DNA of 19,200 nucleotides from an uncultured Collinsella sp. Its GTDB lineage: Bacteria; Actinomycetota; Coriobacteriia; Coriobacteriales; Coriobacteriaceae. Position numbers and translations under genes: made by a program. Positions 6,242 to 13,054 of the stretch are shown here, in pieces. The DNA lies in assembly GCA_902492545.1 (NCBI GenBank), contig CABULX010000035.1:1-19200 (forward strand), given 5' to 3'. Under the pieces are notes generated by a model, which worked only from the letters and a program-made list of their open reading frames with translations, made no database searches and had not been told where the DNA came from. Each line of letters starts with the position of its first letter. Position 1 is the first letter of the stretch.

Positions 6242-6359
6242 ATACAACCCATTCAAGCCCAATCTCGAAGGCTAAAGAGAGCCTCTCATCAACGCTTGCG
6301 GGCGAAAACAAAATAGAATGAAAGGCAAATGGAAAGCCCGTTTGACGAGCGGAGGACAT

Positions 6360-6680
6360 ATGCGCGACGTAGCCGAAAGCGACTGGAAGCTGTTTAAGAA
6401 AATGCTTCCTCAATGGCAAGAACGTTATATGGAAAAGCTCATCGGCCAGTACGTTGAGATACTGAACGGCGACAGCGAAGCGTCCAGTAGATTTTGGGCA
6501 CTAGAAGAGCACCTCAATAGAGACAAGCTGTCCTCAGGCGTAATTGCAAACGATATTCGCCGCAGCACAATGCACCGCGAGATAGCCAATTTGCTTATCG
6601 ACAGCGTGATCACCCTTGACGACCTTGACGGTTTTACCGAGGACATTAAGAGCTATGCGCAACACTGGATTGGACAGTAA
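6360..6680 (+). CDS. Small conserved protein of unknown function
   Basis: About 106 residues beginning MRDVAESDWKLFKKMLPQW. The ATG at 6360 has an ideal GGAGGA site (6351-6356), so it is preferred over the in-frame ATG at 6318. The sequence is helical, charged and cytosolic in character, with no signal peptide or membrane segment. The patterns W-x(7)-P-x-WQERYMEKL and VITLDDLDGF resemble a family of roughly 100-residue proteins common in gut bacteria, sometimes mislabelled multidrug transporter in databases (from memory). Nothing here supports transport. It stands alone between a MITE-like element and a terminator. No function is proposed. Confidence 0.75.
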   Translation: MRDVAESDWKLFKKMLPQWQERYMEKLIGQYVEILNGDSEASSRFWALEEHLNRDKLSSGVIANDIRRSTMHREIANLLIDSVITLDDLDGFTEDIKSYAQHWIGQ

Positions 6681-6717
6681 GAGCACTGAGCGACAAACAT
6701 CCCCAGCAAAACGGGGC

Positions 6718-6751
6718 AAACGCCGGGCCACCTAATGGTTGCCCGGCGTTT
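6718..6751. terminator. Hairpin terminator between convergent genes
   Basis: A perfect 11-bp stem, AAACGCCGGGC (6718-6728) with GCCCGGCGTTT (6741-6751), and a 12-nt loop. It is nearly symmetrical, with A on one side and T on the other, so it could serve both the small plus-strand gene ending at 6680 and the minus-strand ABC operon. The T tract is short. Confidence 0.6.
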
Positions 6752-6753
6752 GG

Positions 6754-6798
6754 CCAGATAAAACCTGCCAAAATAAACCTGTCCCTTTTTGGCAGGTT
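6754..6798 (-). repeat. 45-bp hairpin repeat, copy 2, at the ABC permease gene end
   Basis: These 45 bases match 676-720 at 44 of 45 positions. The arms AACCTGCCA (6762-6770) and TGGCAGGTT (6790-6798) pair perfectly. The permease stop codon TAA (6799-6797) is built from the arm. As in copy 1, a GC-rich hairpin lies just beyond it. On the minus strand the first AACCTG can alternatively pair with an internal CAGGTT followed by TATTTT, giving a short terminator-like hairpin. Confidence 0.75.
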
Positions 6799-9562
6799 AC
6801 TCGGCGCTCTTGAGGGCGCCGACCATGTCGATCTTATTGAGAGTTCGGTTGGTGGCGAGGTTGACGATGATCGTAAAGCCGAAGGAAAGCACCACGGCAA
6901 GCACGTAGCTCAGCGGCTCGACTTCGACGTCAAAGTACAGCGACGGCATCTGCAGGATGTACGTAAAGCTCTCGGCAAGCAGGCCACCCAGCGGCACGCC
7001 CAGTGCGGTGCCAATCGCCGTGAGGATCAACGTCTCCTTGTTGACGTAATGGTGTACCTCGCCACGGCGGAAGCCCAGCACCTTGATGGTCGCCAGCTCG
7101 CGCTCGCGCTCGGAGATATTCGTGTTGGACAACGTAAACACCACCACAAACGACAGGCACGCCGCCATAAAGGTCACGAGCACCACGACGGAATTGATGA
7201 TAGTGAAGTTCGCCTCGTAGTTCTGCCAATGTTCGGCCGTGCTCGAGATGGTGAGCCAACCGTCACTCTTAAGATTCTTGCTAAACGCAATCTGGTCGGC
7301 CGACGAGCCCTTAAGCAGCACAAAGATGCCGTTAAGACGCGCGCTTCGGCCGAACGCGCGCTCATAGGTGCCCTGCGTCATATAGAGCGTGTTGCCCAAA
7401 TAGTTGAGCGAGATGTCGCTGACTTTGACCTTGGCGACGTTGAGCGACGAATCCTGGACCTGCGCCGTGTCGCCCGGCTGAATCCCAAGAACCAGCTGTG
7501 AACTCTTGCTCAGATACACGTCTCCGTCACGCAAAGACAGTGGCTCTTTGGACTCATCCTCGAGACGCGCGTAGTCGTCCAGGTCGTTCGTGCGGTCATC
7601 GGGCACCACGATCAGCTGCACGGTCTCGCTCTTGCCGCCAAATGTAAAGGTGACGCTGTCGGTCATAATCGGCAGCGTCGAAGTCACGGTCACGTCGGAA
7701 TCCTTGGCTGCGCTTCGCTCATCCAATGCCGCGCACGTCTGCGAAAAATCGTCGGGATTGGCAACCGCCAGCAGGTCATAGCGCGTGATATGCCCGTACT
7801 GCTTGGGCGAAAGCGCGACCGACGTATCACGAATGCCCATGCCGCAGATCACGAGCGCCGTGCAGCCGGCGATGCCGAAGATGGTCATAAAGGCGCGCTT
7901 TTTGTAGCGGAACAGGTTACGCGCTGCCACCTTGTTCAAAAAGCCCATGCGGCGCCAGATAAATCCGATACGCTCGAGCAGAATGCGTGAGCCGGCACGC
8001 GGCGCCTTGGGGCGCATGAGCGAGGCAGGGGTCTCGGCCATCTCGTGGCGGCAGGCGATAATCGTGGCGCCCACCACGCCCACGGCAAACAGCGCCACCG
8101 AAACGATCGAGGACACGATGTCGTACGAAAGTAGCATCTGGGGCAGTGAGTACATGTCGTCGAACACCGTAAACAGGAACAGCGGCAGGCCCACAAATCC
8201 GATGATGTTGCCGAGCACGCCGCCGATCAGACAAGCCCACAGCGCATAGTCCACGTATTTGGACAGGATGCGCCCGCGCGAATAGCCGAGCGCCTTATAC
8301 AGGCCGATGAGCGTGCGCTCCTCCTCGACCATACGCGTGGCGGTGGTAAGGCTGATGAGCACGGCGACGATAAAGAAGATGAACGGGAACACCGTGGCGA
8401 TAGCCTCAATTGACGAGCTATCGCTCTCCACGCTCGAGTAGCTTGCGATATTGCCGCGGTCCTGGATGTACCAGGTGCATTCGCCCAGATCGGAAAGCTC
8501 GGCGCGGGCATCGGCAAACTGCTGGTCGGCAGCGGCGCGGCGCTGATCCAGGTCGGTCTGCGCTTGCACGCGCTCCTCGCTGCCCTCTGCCATGCAATTG
8601 ATGTTGTCCTGCTCAATCCCAAAGAGCATATTCGCCTGACGCTCAGCCGCGTCCAAGCTCGCCGGCGTGTCGACCGTCAGCTCCTGGGCGCGCGCCTTCT
8701 CACGCTCCTCGCGGATCTTCTCGATATTGCCCTTGACCTCATTGATCTTTGCCGCGTAGGAATCCGAATAGGAGTTGAGGCTCTTGGCTCCCTCGACGAT
8801 CACGTGGACCGCGGAGTAGGAAGAAGATGTCGCGGCGTCCTCGCTCACATAGAACTTATAGTCCGCCGCCGAAGCAGCGCGAAAGGCGTTGACTGTCGAG
8901 TCAGAACTTACATCAGTGGGGTCGAGGACCTCAGCCGTAATGGTGTAATCGCCCGCGGCAAACTGGTCCTTGGCGCTTTGATTGGACGAGCTCGCGTCAT
9001 TGGCGGCAAAACTCACCGTATCGCCGATTTTCTTGCCCGATGCCTTCAGGAACTTCGAAGTCACCGCGACTTCATCGGCGCTCTCGGGCAAATCGCCGTT
9101 CACGAGCACCGGCTGATCGATGTTCTCCTTGGAGAGACTCTGCACGACCACGCGCTCGCGCGTTGTGCCCACGGCGGTGTAGGCGGTCTCGGTGTAGATG
9201 CCCTCGGCCGTTTCGACGCCATCGACCTCTTGTATGGCGTCGAGATCATCGTCAGTCAGGCCATAGGTCGACTGCACGTTAATGTCATAGACATTTTGCT
9301 GGTCGAAGTAGGCATCAACCGAATCACACAGGTCCTCGCAACCCGCCTTAAGGCCGCACATCACGCTCACGCCAAGCGCGGTGATGACCACGATAGACAA
9401 GAAGCGCTTAAGACTGCCGCGGATTGTACGGTAGATGCCACGGCGAAAAACCGTCGGCACCATATCGTTTGAGCTCTGAGCGGTGCGGTAGGTCGCAAAC
9501 TCCCGGTCGCGACCCGCGCGCTCCGTATCGTGGTTTTGGCTGTTTTGGCGGTCCTGGTCCAT
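6797..9562 (-). CDS. ABC transporter permease, FtsX/MacB-like, with two permease units
   Basis: A membrane protein of about 921 residues. A basic N-terminus leads to TM1 (FLSIVVITALGVSVMCG, about 54-70) and a large extracytoplasmic domain of roughly 320 residues that includes a charged, coiled-coil-like segment (KINEVKGNIEKIREEREKAR). The first FtsX unit has three TMs (near FPFIFFIVAVLISL, ALWACLIGGVLGNIIGF and SVALFAVGVVGATII). TM5 (MTIFGIAGCTALVICGMG), a second periplasmic-type domain and the second FtsX unit of three TMs follow. This eight-TM plan is typical of large exporters of peptides, lipids or antibiotics, driven by the ATPase encoded upstream. The ATG at 9562 is chosen; a GTG at 9574, overlapping the ATPase stop, is an alternative. 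The substrate is unknown. Confidence 0.88.
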   Translation of the reverse strand: MDQDRQNSQNHDTERAGRDREFATYRTAQSSNDMVPTVFRRGIYRTIRGSLKRFLSIVVITALGVSVMCGLKAGCEDLCDSVDAYFDQQNVYDINVQSTYGLTDDDLDAIQEVDGVETAEGIYTETAYTAVGTTRERVVVQSLSKENIDQPVLVNGDLPESADEVAVTSKFLKASGKKIGDTVSFAANDASSSNQSAKDQFAAGDYTITAEVLDPTDVSSDSTVNAFRAASAADYKFYVSEDAATSSSYSAVHVIVEGAKSLNSYSDSYAAKINEVKGNIEKIREEREKARAQELTVDTPASLDAAERQANMLFGIEQDNINCMAEGSEERVQAQTDLDQRRAAADQQFADARAELSDLGECTWYIQDRGNIASYSSVESDSSSIEAIATVFPFIFFIVAVLISLTTATRMVEEERTLIGLYKALGYSRGRILSKYVDYALWACLIGGVLGNIIGFVGLPLFLFTVFDDMYSLPQMLLSYDIVSSIVSVALFAVGVVGATIIACRHEMAETPASLMRPKAPRAGSRILLERIGFIWRRMGFLNKVAARNLFRYKKRAFMTIFGIAGCTALVICGMGIRDTSVALSPKQYGHITRYDLLAVANPDDFSQTCAALDERSAAKDSDVTVTSTLPIMTDSVTFTFGGKSETVQLIVVPDDRTNDLDDYARLEDESKEPLSLRDGDVYLSKSSQLVLGIQPGDTAQVQDSSLNVAKVKVSDISLNYLGNTLYMTQGTYERAFGRSARLNGIFVLLKGSSADQIAFSKNLKSDGWLTISSTAEHWQNYEANFTIINSVVVLVTFMAACLSFVVVFTLSNTNISERERELATIKVLGFRRGEVHHYVNKETLILTAIGTALGVPLGGLLAESFTYILQMPSLYFDVEVEPLSYVLAVVLSFGFTIIVNLATNRTLNKIDMVGALKSAE

Positions 9563-9567
9563 GGGCG

Positions 9568-10269
9568 CTACCACTCGATCGTCTCGATAGGCACGGGATT
9601 TTGCTGGACCGTCTCGCTCTCCACGCGACCACTCTTAAAGCGGATCAGGCGATCGGCCATGGGCGCGAGCGCGGAGTTGTGCGTGATGATGATGACCGTA
9701 ATGCCCTGCTTGCGGCAGGTATCCTGCAGCAGCTGCAAGATCTGCTTGCCGGTTTTATAGTCGAGCGCGCCCGTGGGCTCGTCGCATAAAAGAAGCTTGG
9801 GGTTCTTGGCCAGTGCGCGGGCAATGGACACGCGCTGCTGCTCGCCGCCCGAAAGCTGCGCGGGGAAGTTGGCGAGGCGCTCGCCCAGGCCAACCTGGCG
9901 AAGCGTCTGTTCGGCATCGAGCGAATCGGGGCAGATCTGAGCTGCAAGCTCAACGTTTTCGAGCGCCGTCAGGTTGGGAACCAGATTGTAGAACTGAAAG
10001 ACAAAGCCGACGTCGGCGCGGCGGTACTCCACAAGCTGCGCCTCGTTGGCAGAGCTCACGTCGCGCCCGTCCACTGTCACGGAGCCGGAGGTTACCGTAT
10101 CCATGCCGCCTAGGATGTTGAGCGCCGTAGTCTTGCCGGCGCCCGAAGCGCCCAGGATAATGGCGAGCTCACCGCGCTCAACGGTAAAGCTCGCGCCGTC
10201 GAGCGCATGGATGCGGGCATCGCCCTCGCCGTATGCTTTGATGACGTCTTTGAATTCGATATAGGCCAT
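9568..10269 (-). CDS. ABC transporter ATP-binding protein (MacB/LolD type)
   Basis: A 233-residue cytosolic ATPase subunit. Visible are Walker A GASGAGKTT (40-48), Q-loop Gln92 in FVFQFYNLVP, signature LSGGEQQR (139-146), Walker B LLLCDEPTGALD (159-170, catalytic Glu164) and H-loop His197 in IITHN. FYNLVPNLTALENVELAA and the short length are characteristic of the MacB/LolD/FtsE group, whose partners are FtsX-type permeases. It is the first gene of a two-gene minus-strand operon: its stop (9570-9568) is adjacent to or overlaps the start of the permease gene, implying translational coupling. The ribosome binding site in front of the ATG (10269) is weak. There are no regulator or two-component genes beside it to indicate a substrate. 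Confidence 0.93.
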   Translation of the reverse strand: MAYIEFKDVIKAYGEGDARIHALDGASFTVERGELAIILGASGAGKTTALNILGGMDTVTSGSVTVDGRDVSSANEAQLVEYRRADVGFVFQFYNLVPNLTALENVELAAQICPDSLDAEQTLRQVGLGERLANFPAQLSGGEQQRVSIARALAKNPKLLLCDEPTGALDYKTGKQILQLLQDTCRKQGITVIIITHNSALAPMADRLIRFKSGRVESETVQQNPVPIETIEW

Positions 10270-10325
10270 CGATCGGTTCCCATCTGGTCGGATAACTCTT
10301 TAGTATTACCCATTTCGCACCGACT

Positions 10326-10358
10326 AAAAAGGGACGGGTTTATTTTGGCAGGTTCTAT
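10326..10358 (+). repeat. 45-bp hairpin repeat family, diverged inverted copy
   Basis: AAAAAGGGACGGGTTTATTT and then TGGCAGGTT match the minus-strand reading of the repeats at 676-720 and 6754-6798, with one C/T change in this core. The left arm has decayed (ACCGACTA in place of ACCTGCCA), so the hairpin is largely lost. It lies upstream of the ABC operon, in the opposite orientation to the copy that ends that operon. The rest of 10270-10470 shows nothing recognisable. Confidence 0.6.
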
Positions 10359-10470
10359 ATGGGGAAACGGCAGCTATAGATGAGGCGCCGGGGAGGCAGA
10401 GAAATCATCGATGGGGTCAGGCCGACCGCCAAACACAACGCACGCATCTCAATCTGTCAGCCAAATCATT

Positions 10471-10499
10471 CGAACAGCTGTTCGTTTCTATGATATGAT
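10471..10499 (+). promoter_or_regulatory. LexA (SOS) box overlapping the promoter of the GyrI-like gene
   Basis: CGAACAGCTGTTCG (10471-10484) is a perfect 14-bp palindrome that fits the Gram-positive/actinobacterial LexA consensus CGAAC-RNNY-GTTCG exactly. Two overlapping -10-like TATGAT hexamers (10489-10494 and 10494-10499) follow within 5-10 bp, so the box lies in the -35/spacer region where bound repressor would block RNA polymerase. The gene starts 42 bp after the second hexamer. Confidence 0.7.
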
Positions 10500-10540
10500 T
10501 CCGCTATCTAAGCAGGCCAATACGCAGAAAGGCGGCCAAC

Positions 10541-11179
10541 ATGGCGTTCGACTTTAAGAAGGAATGCAAGGAGCTCTACAGACCTGCAAGCAAGCCGAGT
10601 ATCATAACTGTCCCGCCTATGAGCTACGTTGCCGTTCGCGGAAAGGGCGACCCAAATACCGAAGGTGGCGAGTATCAAAATGCCCTGCCGCTGCTTTACG
10701 GCATCGCCTATACCGTCAAGATGTCAAAGAAAGGCTCAAGGAGTATCGAGGGCTATTTCGACTTTGTGGTACCGCCGCTCGAGGGCTTCTGGTGGCAAGA
10801 CTCCCCGAGCGGCGACATCGATTATGTACGCAAGGACGATTTCAACTTTATCTCGTGCATCCGCCTGCCCGATTTCGTCACTCAGGATGACTTTGACTGG
10901 GCGGTCGCGGAAGCCACGGCCAAAAAGAAACTGGACTTTTCTGCCGTCGAGCTGCTTAAAGTTGACGAGGGTCTCTGCGTTCAATGCATGCATACCGGAC
11001 CCTACGACAGCGAGCCGGCAACCGTAGACGCCATGCATGAATATGCGACCGAGCAGGGCTATGTCCCCGACTTCTCAGACACCCGTTTACATCACGAAAT
11101 CTATCTTTCCGATCCACGCAAGTGTGCGCCGGAGAAACTTAAGACTGTGGTTCGTCATCCTATCAAGCGCGCTGAATAG
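10541..11179 (+). CDS. GyrI-like domain protein
   Basis: A 212-residue cytosolic protein of the GyrI-like family, whose fold binds small hydrophobic molecules or protein partners. Supporting segments are ITVPPMSYVAVRGKGDP (22-38), the aromatic PLEGFWWQD block (79-87), the HTGPYDSEPATVDAMHEYA segment and the ending LHHEIYLSDPRKCAPEKLKTV followed by RHP, which is highly typical of the long form of the family. There is no DNA-binding domain, so it is a stand-alone sensor or sequestering protein, not a complete MerR/AraC-type regulator. An AAAGG site precedes the ATG. The LexA-type box 57 bp upstream suggests DNA-damage induction. E. coli GyrI (SbmC) is also SOS-controlled and protects gyrase, but functional equivalence is only an inference. 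Confidence 0.87.
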   Translation: MAFDFKKECKELYRPASKPSIITVPPMSYVAVRGKGDPNTEGGEYQNALPLLYGIAYTVKMSKKGSRSIEGYFDFVVPPLEGFWWQDSPSGDIDYVRKDDFNFISCIRLPDFVTQDDFDWAVAEATAKKKLDFSAVELLKVDEGLCVQCMHTGPYDSEPATVDAMHEYATEQGYVPDFSDTRLHHEIYLSDPRKCAPEKLKTVVRHPIKRAE

Positions 11180-11199
11180 CGTGGAGCGTCATTTCACGC
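11179..11199 (+). terminator. Weak hairpin after the GyrI-like gene
   Basis: GCGTG (11179-11183) pairs with CACGC (11195-11199), followed by GCTGGGTTTT. The stem is only 5 bp and the T run is short, so this is a tentative terminator. Confidence 0.3.
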
Positions 11200-11252
11200 G
11201 CTGGGTTTTAAGCCAGCCAACCAGCCGCCTCCTAGGCTGTCAAGCAATTATC

Positions 11253-11279
11253 TTGACGCGGCCCGTCGCATCTTATAAG
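11253..11279 (+). promoter_or_regulatory. Possible promoter of the Abi-family remnant
   Basis: TTGACG (11253-11258) and TATAAG (11274-11279) are separated by 15 bp, shorter than optimal. It lies about 70 bp before the Abi ATG in an AT-richer stretch. Nothing else is recognisable between 11200 and 11349. Confidence 0.3.
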
Positions 11280-11349
11280 TTTGTTTTGCTAAAGCTGGAA
11301 AGCCTCTCAACGATGCGCAACTCCAGCTCTTTTTCTATCAAGAGGCTTA

Positions 11350-11973
11350 ATGAAATACCAGAAGTCGCGGATATCCATCAACGAACAAATAGCACTATTG
11401 ACAGAAAACAAGGGTCTTAAGTGCTCTGATCAAAGCGAACTCGAGCGAGCTTTGGTCGAAGCCAACCACTACAGACTGTCGGCCTACTGGTTTCCCTACA
11501 AAACCAAATGCAAGTCCGGGATTACCATCTTTCGCGAAGGCACAACATTCGAAACCATCATCTACACGTATGAATTTGACCGAGCCCTCCGGCAGTTAAT
11601 GTTTGATGCGGTCGGCAGTGCGGTCGGCAGAATTGAGATCTACCTCAGAAGCAGAATTGCCTATCTTGCCTCTGAGGAACGCGGGCCTTTCTGTTACCCA
11701 GATGTCGCCATAACGACGCTCAACTCGGCATGCCCGTCGAGCTCTGCGCCGCACTGGGCTACGCAGCCGTCTTTGGCAGCGCCACCAATACGCTGTTCGC
11801 ACCCATCCTTATTGGCTGCGAAGTCTTCGGCTTTGGTAACTTGCCGATGTTCTTTATTGTCTGCGTCGTGGCTTACCTGTTCAACATGGATAAATCGATC
11901 TACGCCCTGCAGGAGCGGGCGTAGATCGATGTCCAGGCAGGCGGTCTCAACCGGAAACGGCGTCCCACTCTGA
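11350..11973 (+). pseudogene. Abi-family (AbiD/AbiF-like) abortive infection protein, 5' fragment
   Basis: Residues 1-117 match the N-terminal half of the Abi_2 family of phage-resistance proteins: SINEQIALLTENKGL, then ANHYRLSAYWFPYK, REGTTFETIIYTYEFDRALR and RIEIYLRSRIAYL. The homology stops near GPFCYPD (about 11700). The frame continues to a stop at 11973, but those residues are only the shifted reading of the chloride channel remnant. The C-terminal half with its second conserved His-containing motif is absent. A 12-bp tandem duplication (11608-11619/11620-11631) inserts AVGS in the conserved DAVGRIEI helix, a further sign of decay. The ATG has an AGAGG site. Full-length relatives are usually about 300 residues. 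It is probably non-functional. Confidence 0.75.
11706..11924 (+). pseudogene. ClC-type chloride channel, 3' remnant
   Basis: In a frame different from the Abi fragment, about 70 codons end the window's only ClC-like sequence. AALGYAAVFGSATNTLFAP, then ILIGCEVFG, then FFIVCVVAYLFNMDKSIYAL resemble the last two helices and the tail of ClC chloride channel/antiporter proteins, which typically have an ATNTPLA-type loop and an ACVVAY...SIY ending. The rest of the channel (about 350 residues) is missing; the sequence starts abruptly where Abi homology ends. A reading from the internal ATG at 11730 is possible but would not make a functional channel. The simplest account is a deletion that removed the 3' part of an abi gene and the 5' part of a channel gene. 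Confidence 0.65.
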
Positions 11974-12010
11974 GGCTGTATTCCGGGACACGGTTTCCGC
12001 TTGAGACGCC
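11940..12010. repeat. Inverted repeat after the ClC remnant
   Basis: The arms 11940-11966 and 11985-12010 are inverted copies of about 26 bp with one single-base insertion and a few mismatches; TCTCAA, CGGAAAC and GTCCC are paired. The loop is 18 nt. Just outside, CGGAAAGCGCATCCCG (near 12014-12029) resembles part of the left arm (CGGAAACGGCGTCCC), like a third partial arm. It may be a terminator for the channel gene or a palindromic repeat. Confidence 0.55.
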
Positions 12011-12068
12011 ATTCGGAAAGCGCATCCCGTTCTTTCACGGCATCTTGGCTATGTAAAGTGTTCGGGCA

Positions 12069-12647
12069 CTACTCTTCGTAGGCGCCCTCAAGCCGCAGCA
12101 GCCACTCCTTACGGTCGAGGCCGCCGGCATATCCGTTGAGCGATCCGTCGGCCGCCACCACGCGATGGCACGGCACAATAATCGAAATGGGATTGCGTGC
12201 AACCGCGGCCCCCACGGCACGGGGAGACACAACGGGTGCCTCGTTTCCCGGTACACGATGTCGAGCCGCAACACGCTGGGCGATCTCGCCATACGTGGCG
12301 ACCTCGCCACGCGGAATGGAAAGCAGCTCGTACCAAACTTCACGCTGAAACGCCGTGCCAATCAAATGCAACGGCGGCGTAAACCGAGGTTCCTGCCCTG
12401 CAAAATAAGCATTCAGCCAAGCCCAGGAACGCTCAAGCACCGAAGACGCCGCACCATTTGCAGGACTCACCGACGACATGCCGCCAGCACCAGAAACTGC
12501 ATCGGCGCCTTCAACATGTTCAGGATCTTCTTTGAGAAGCGTGGAGCCAAAATGCTCCTGCCCCTCAAACCAAAGTCCCGTCAGACCGCGGCCATCAGCG
12601 GCAAGCAAGATTTCGCCCAAAGGCGAAGCAAACGTCGTCGTGACCAC
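12069..12647 (-). CDS. ogt: Methylated-DNA--protein-cysteine S-methyltransferase
   Basis: A 192-residue DNA repair protein that transfers the alkyl group from O6-alkylguanine to its own cysteine in a single suicidal reaction. The active site IIVPCHRVV is present with Cys160, His161 and Arg162. The upstream helix-turn-helix FQREVWYELLSIPRGEVATYGEIA (100-123) supplies the DNA-binding helix and arginine-finger region, and NGYAGGLDRKEWLLRLE ends the domain. The N-terminal domain carries an unusual Gly/Ser/Ala-rich insert (about residues 46-68). The start is a GTG at 12647 with an AAAGGAG site 7 nt before it. No Ada-type regulatory domain is attached. It is transcribed alone, with no SOS box seen. 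Confidence 0.92.
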   Translation of the reverse strand: MVTTTFASPLGEILLAADGRGLTGLWFEGQEHFGSTLLKEDPEHVEGADAVSGAGGMSSVSPANGAASSVLERSWAWLNAYFAGQEPRFTPPLHLIGTAFQREVWYELLSIPRGEVATYGEIAQRVAARHRVPGNEAPVVSPRAVGAAVARNPISIIVPCHRVVAADGSLNGYAGGLDRKEWLLRLEGAYEE

Positions 12648-12719
12648 CAGCGGCTCCTTTCAAAACTTCGCAACATAATACCGCGAATTGTGCAGACAAC
12701 CCCAATCGACCCCAAAGTC

Positions 12720-12799
12720 ACCCAAGGCAGCAGGCGCGCAGCGCCGCAGCTGCCGGCCACGCCCCACAGTTCCCAAAGGCAGCAGGCGCAAAGCGCCGA
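12720..12799. repeat. Two imperfect 27-bp direct repeats with small hairpins
   Basis: CCCAAGGCAGCAGGCGC (12721-12737) recurs as CCCAAAGGCAGCAGGCGC (12773-12790). Each is followed by a 3-nt loop and GCGCC, giving GGCGC/GCGCC hairpins. The two units are about 52 bp apart in a non-coding, GC-rich stretch (12648-12892) that otherwise shows no gene. Confidence 0.5.
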
Positions 12800-12892
12800 G
12801 GCCGCCGCCGGGACCAGGGCCCGCAACAGCCACGCGCCCCCACATCAGCCCAGCGGCCTCAACCAACAACGACCCCATCGCAGGCCGCTTGC

Positions 12893-13054
12893 AGCAGCGT
12901 CACCGTAGGCGGGGGCCGGGCTCAGTTTTCAGAACACTCCGCAGACCAGTGTGGCGCCTTGTCCGCGGCTCCGAAGGAGCAGGACAAGGCGCCACACATG
13001 GTCGAGGACGTTCTGAAAACTGAGCCCGGCCCCCGCCGGACAGGTCACACTACT
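12893..13054 (-). repeat. Stop-spanning nested palindrome, copy 2 (asd 3' end)
   Basis: On the minus strand a basal arm of 12 positions (13054-13043, holding the asd stop TAG) pairs with 12904-12893, with two G-T wobbles and one mismatch. The main arm 13036-13010 pairs perfectly (27 bp) with 12935-12909. The internal loop carries GTCCTCGACCATG and CTGGTCTGCGGAGT. The inner arm 12996-12982 pairs perfectly (15 bp) with 12964-12950. The tip is GCTCC-TTC-GGAGC. CCTACGGTGAC follows the main arm. The loop motifs match the copies at pfkA and thrB while the arms are unrelated in sequence. Confidence 0.85.

Noticed and set aside
8564..9472. Plus-strand open frame opposite the ABC permease
   Set aside because: Antisense to a membrane protein gene with full domain support; biased composition and no motif.
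11730..11924. Stand-alone small membrane protein
   Set aside because: The sequence matches only the C-terminal end of ClC channels and has no ribosome binding site of its own, so a gene remnant is more likely.
12165..12908. Plus-strand open frame across the ogt gene and the following gap
   Set aside because: It is Arg/Pro/Gln/His-rich and antisense to ogt, with no ribosome binding site or domain.
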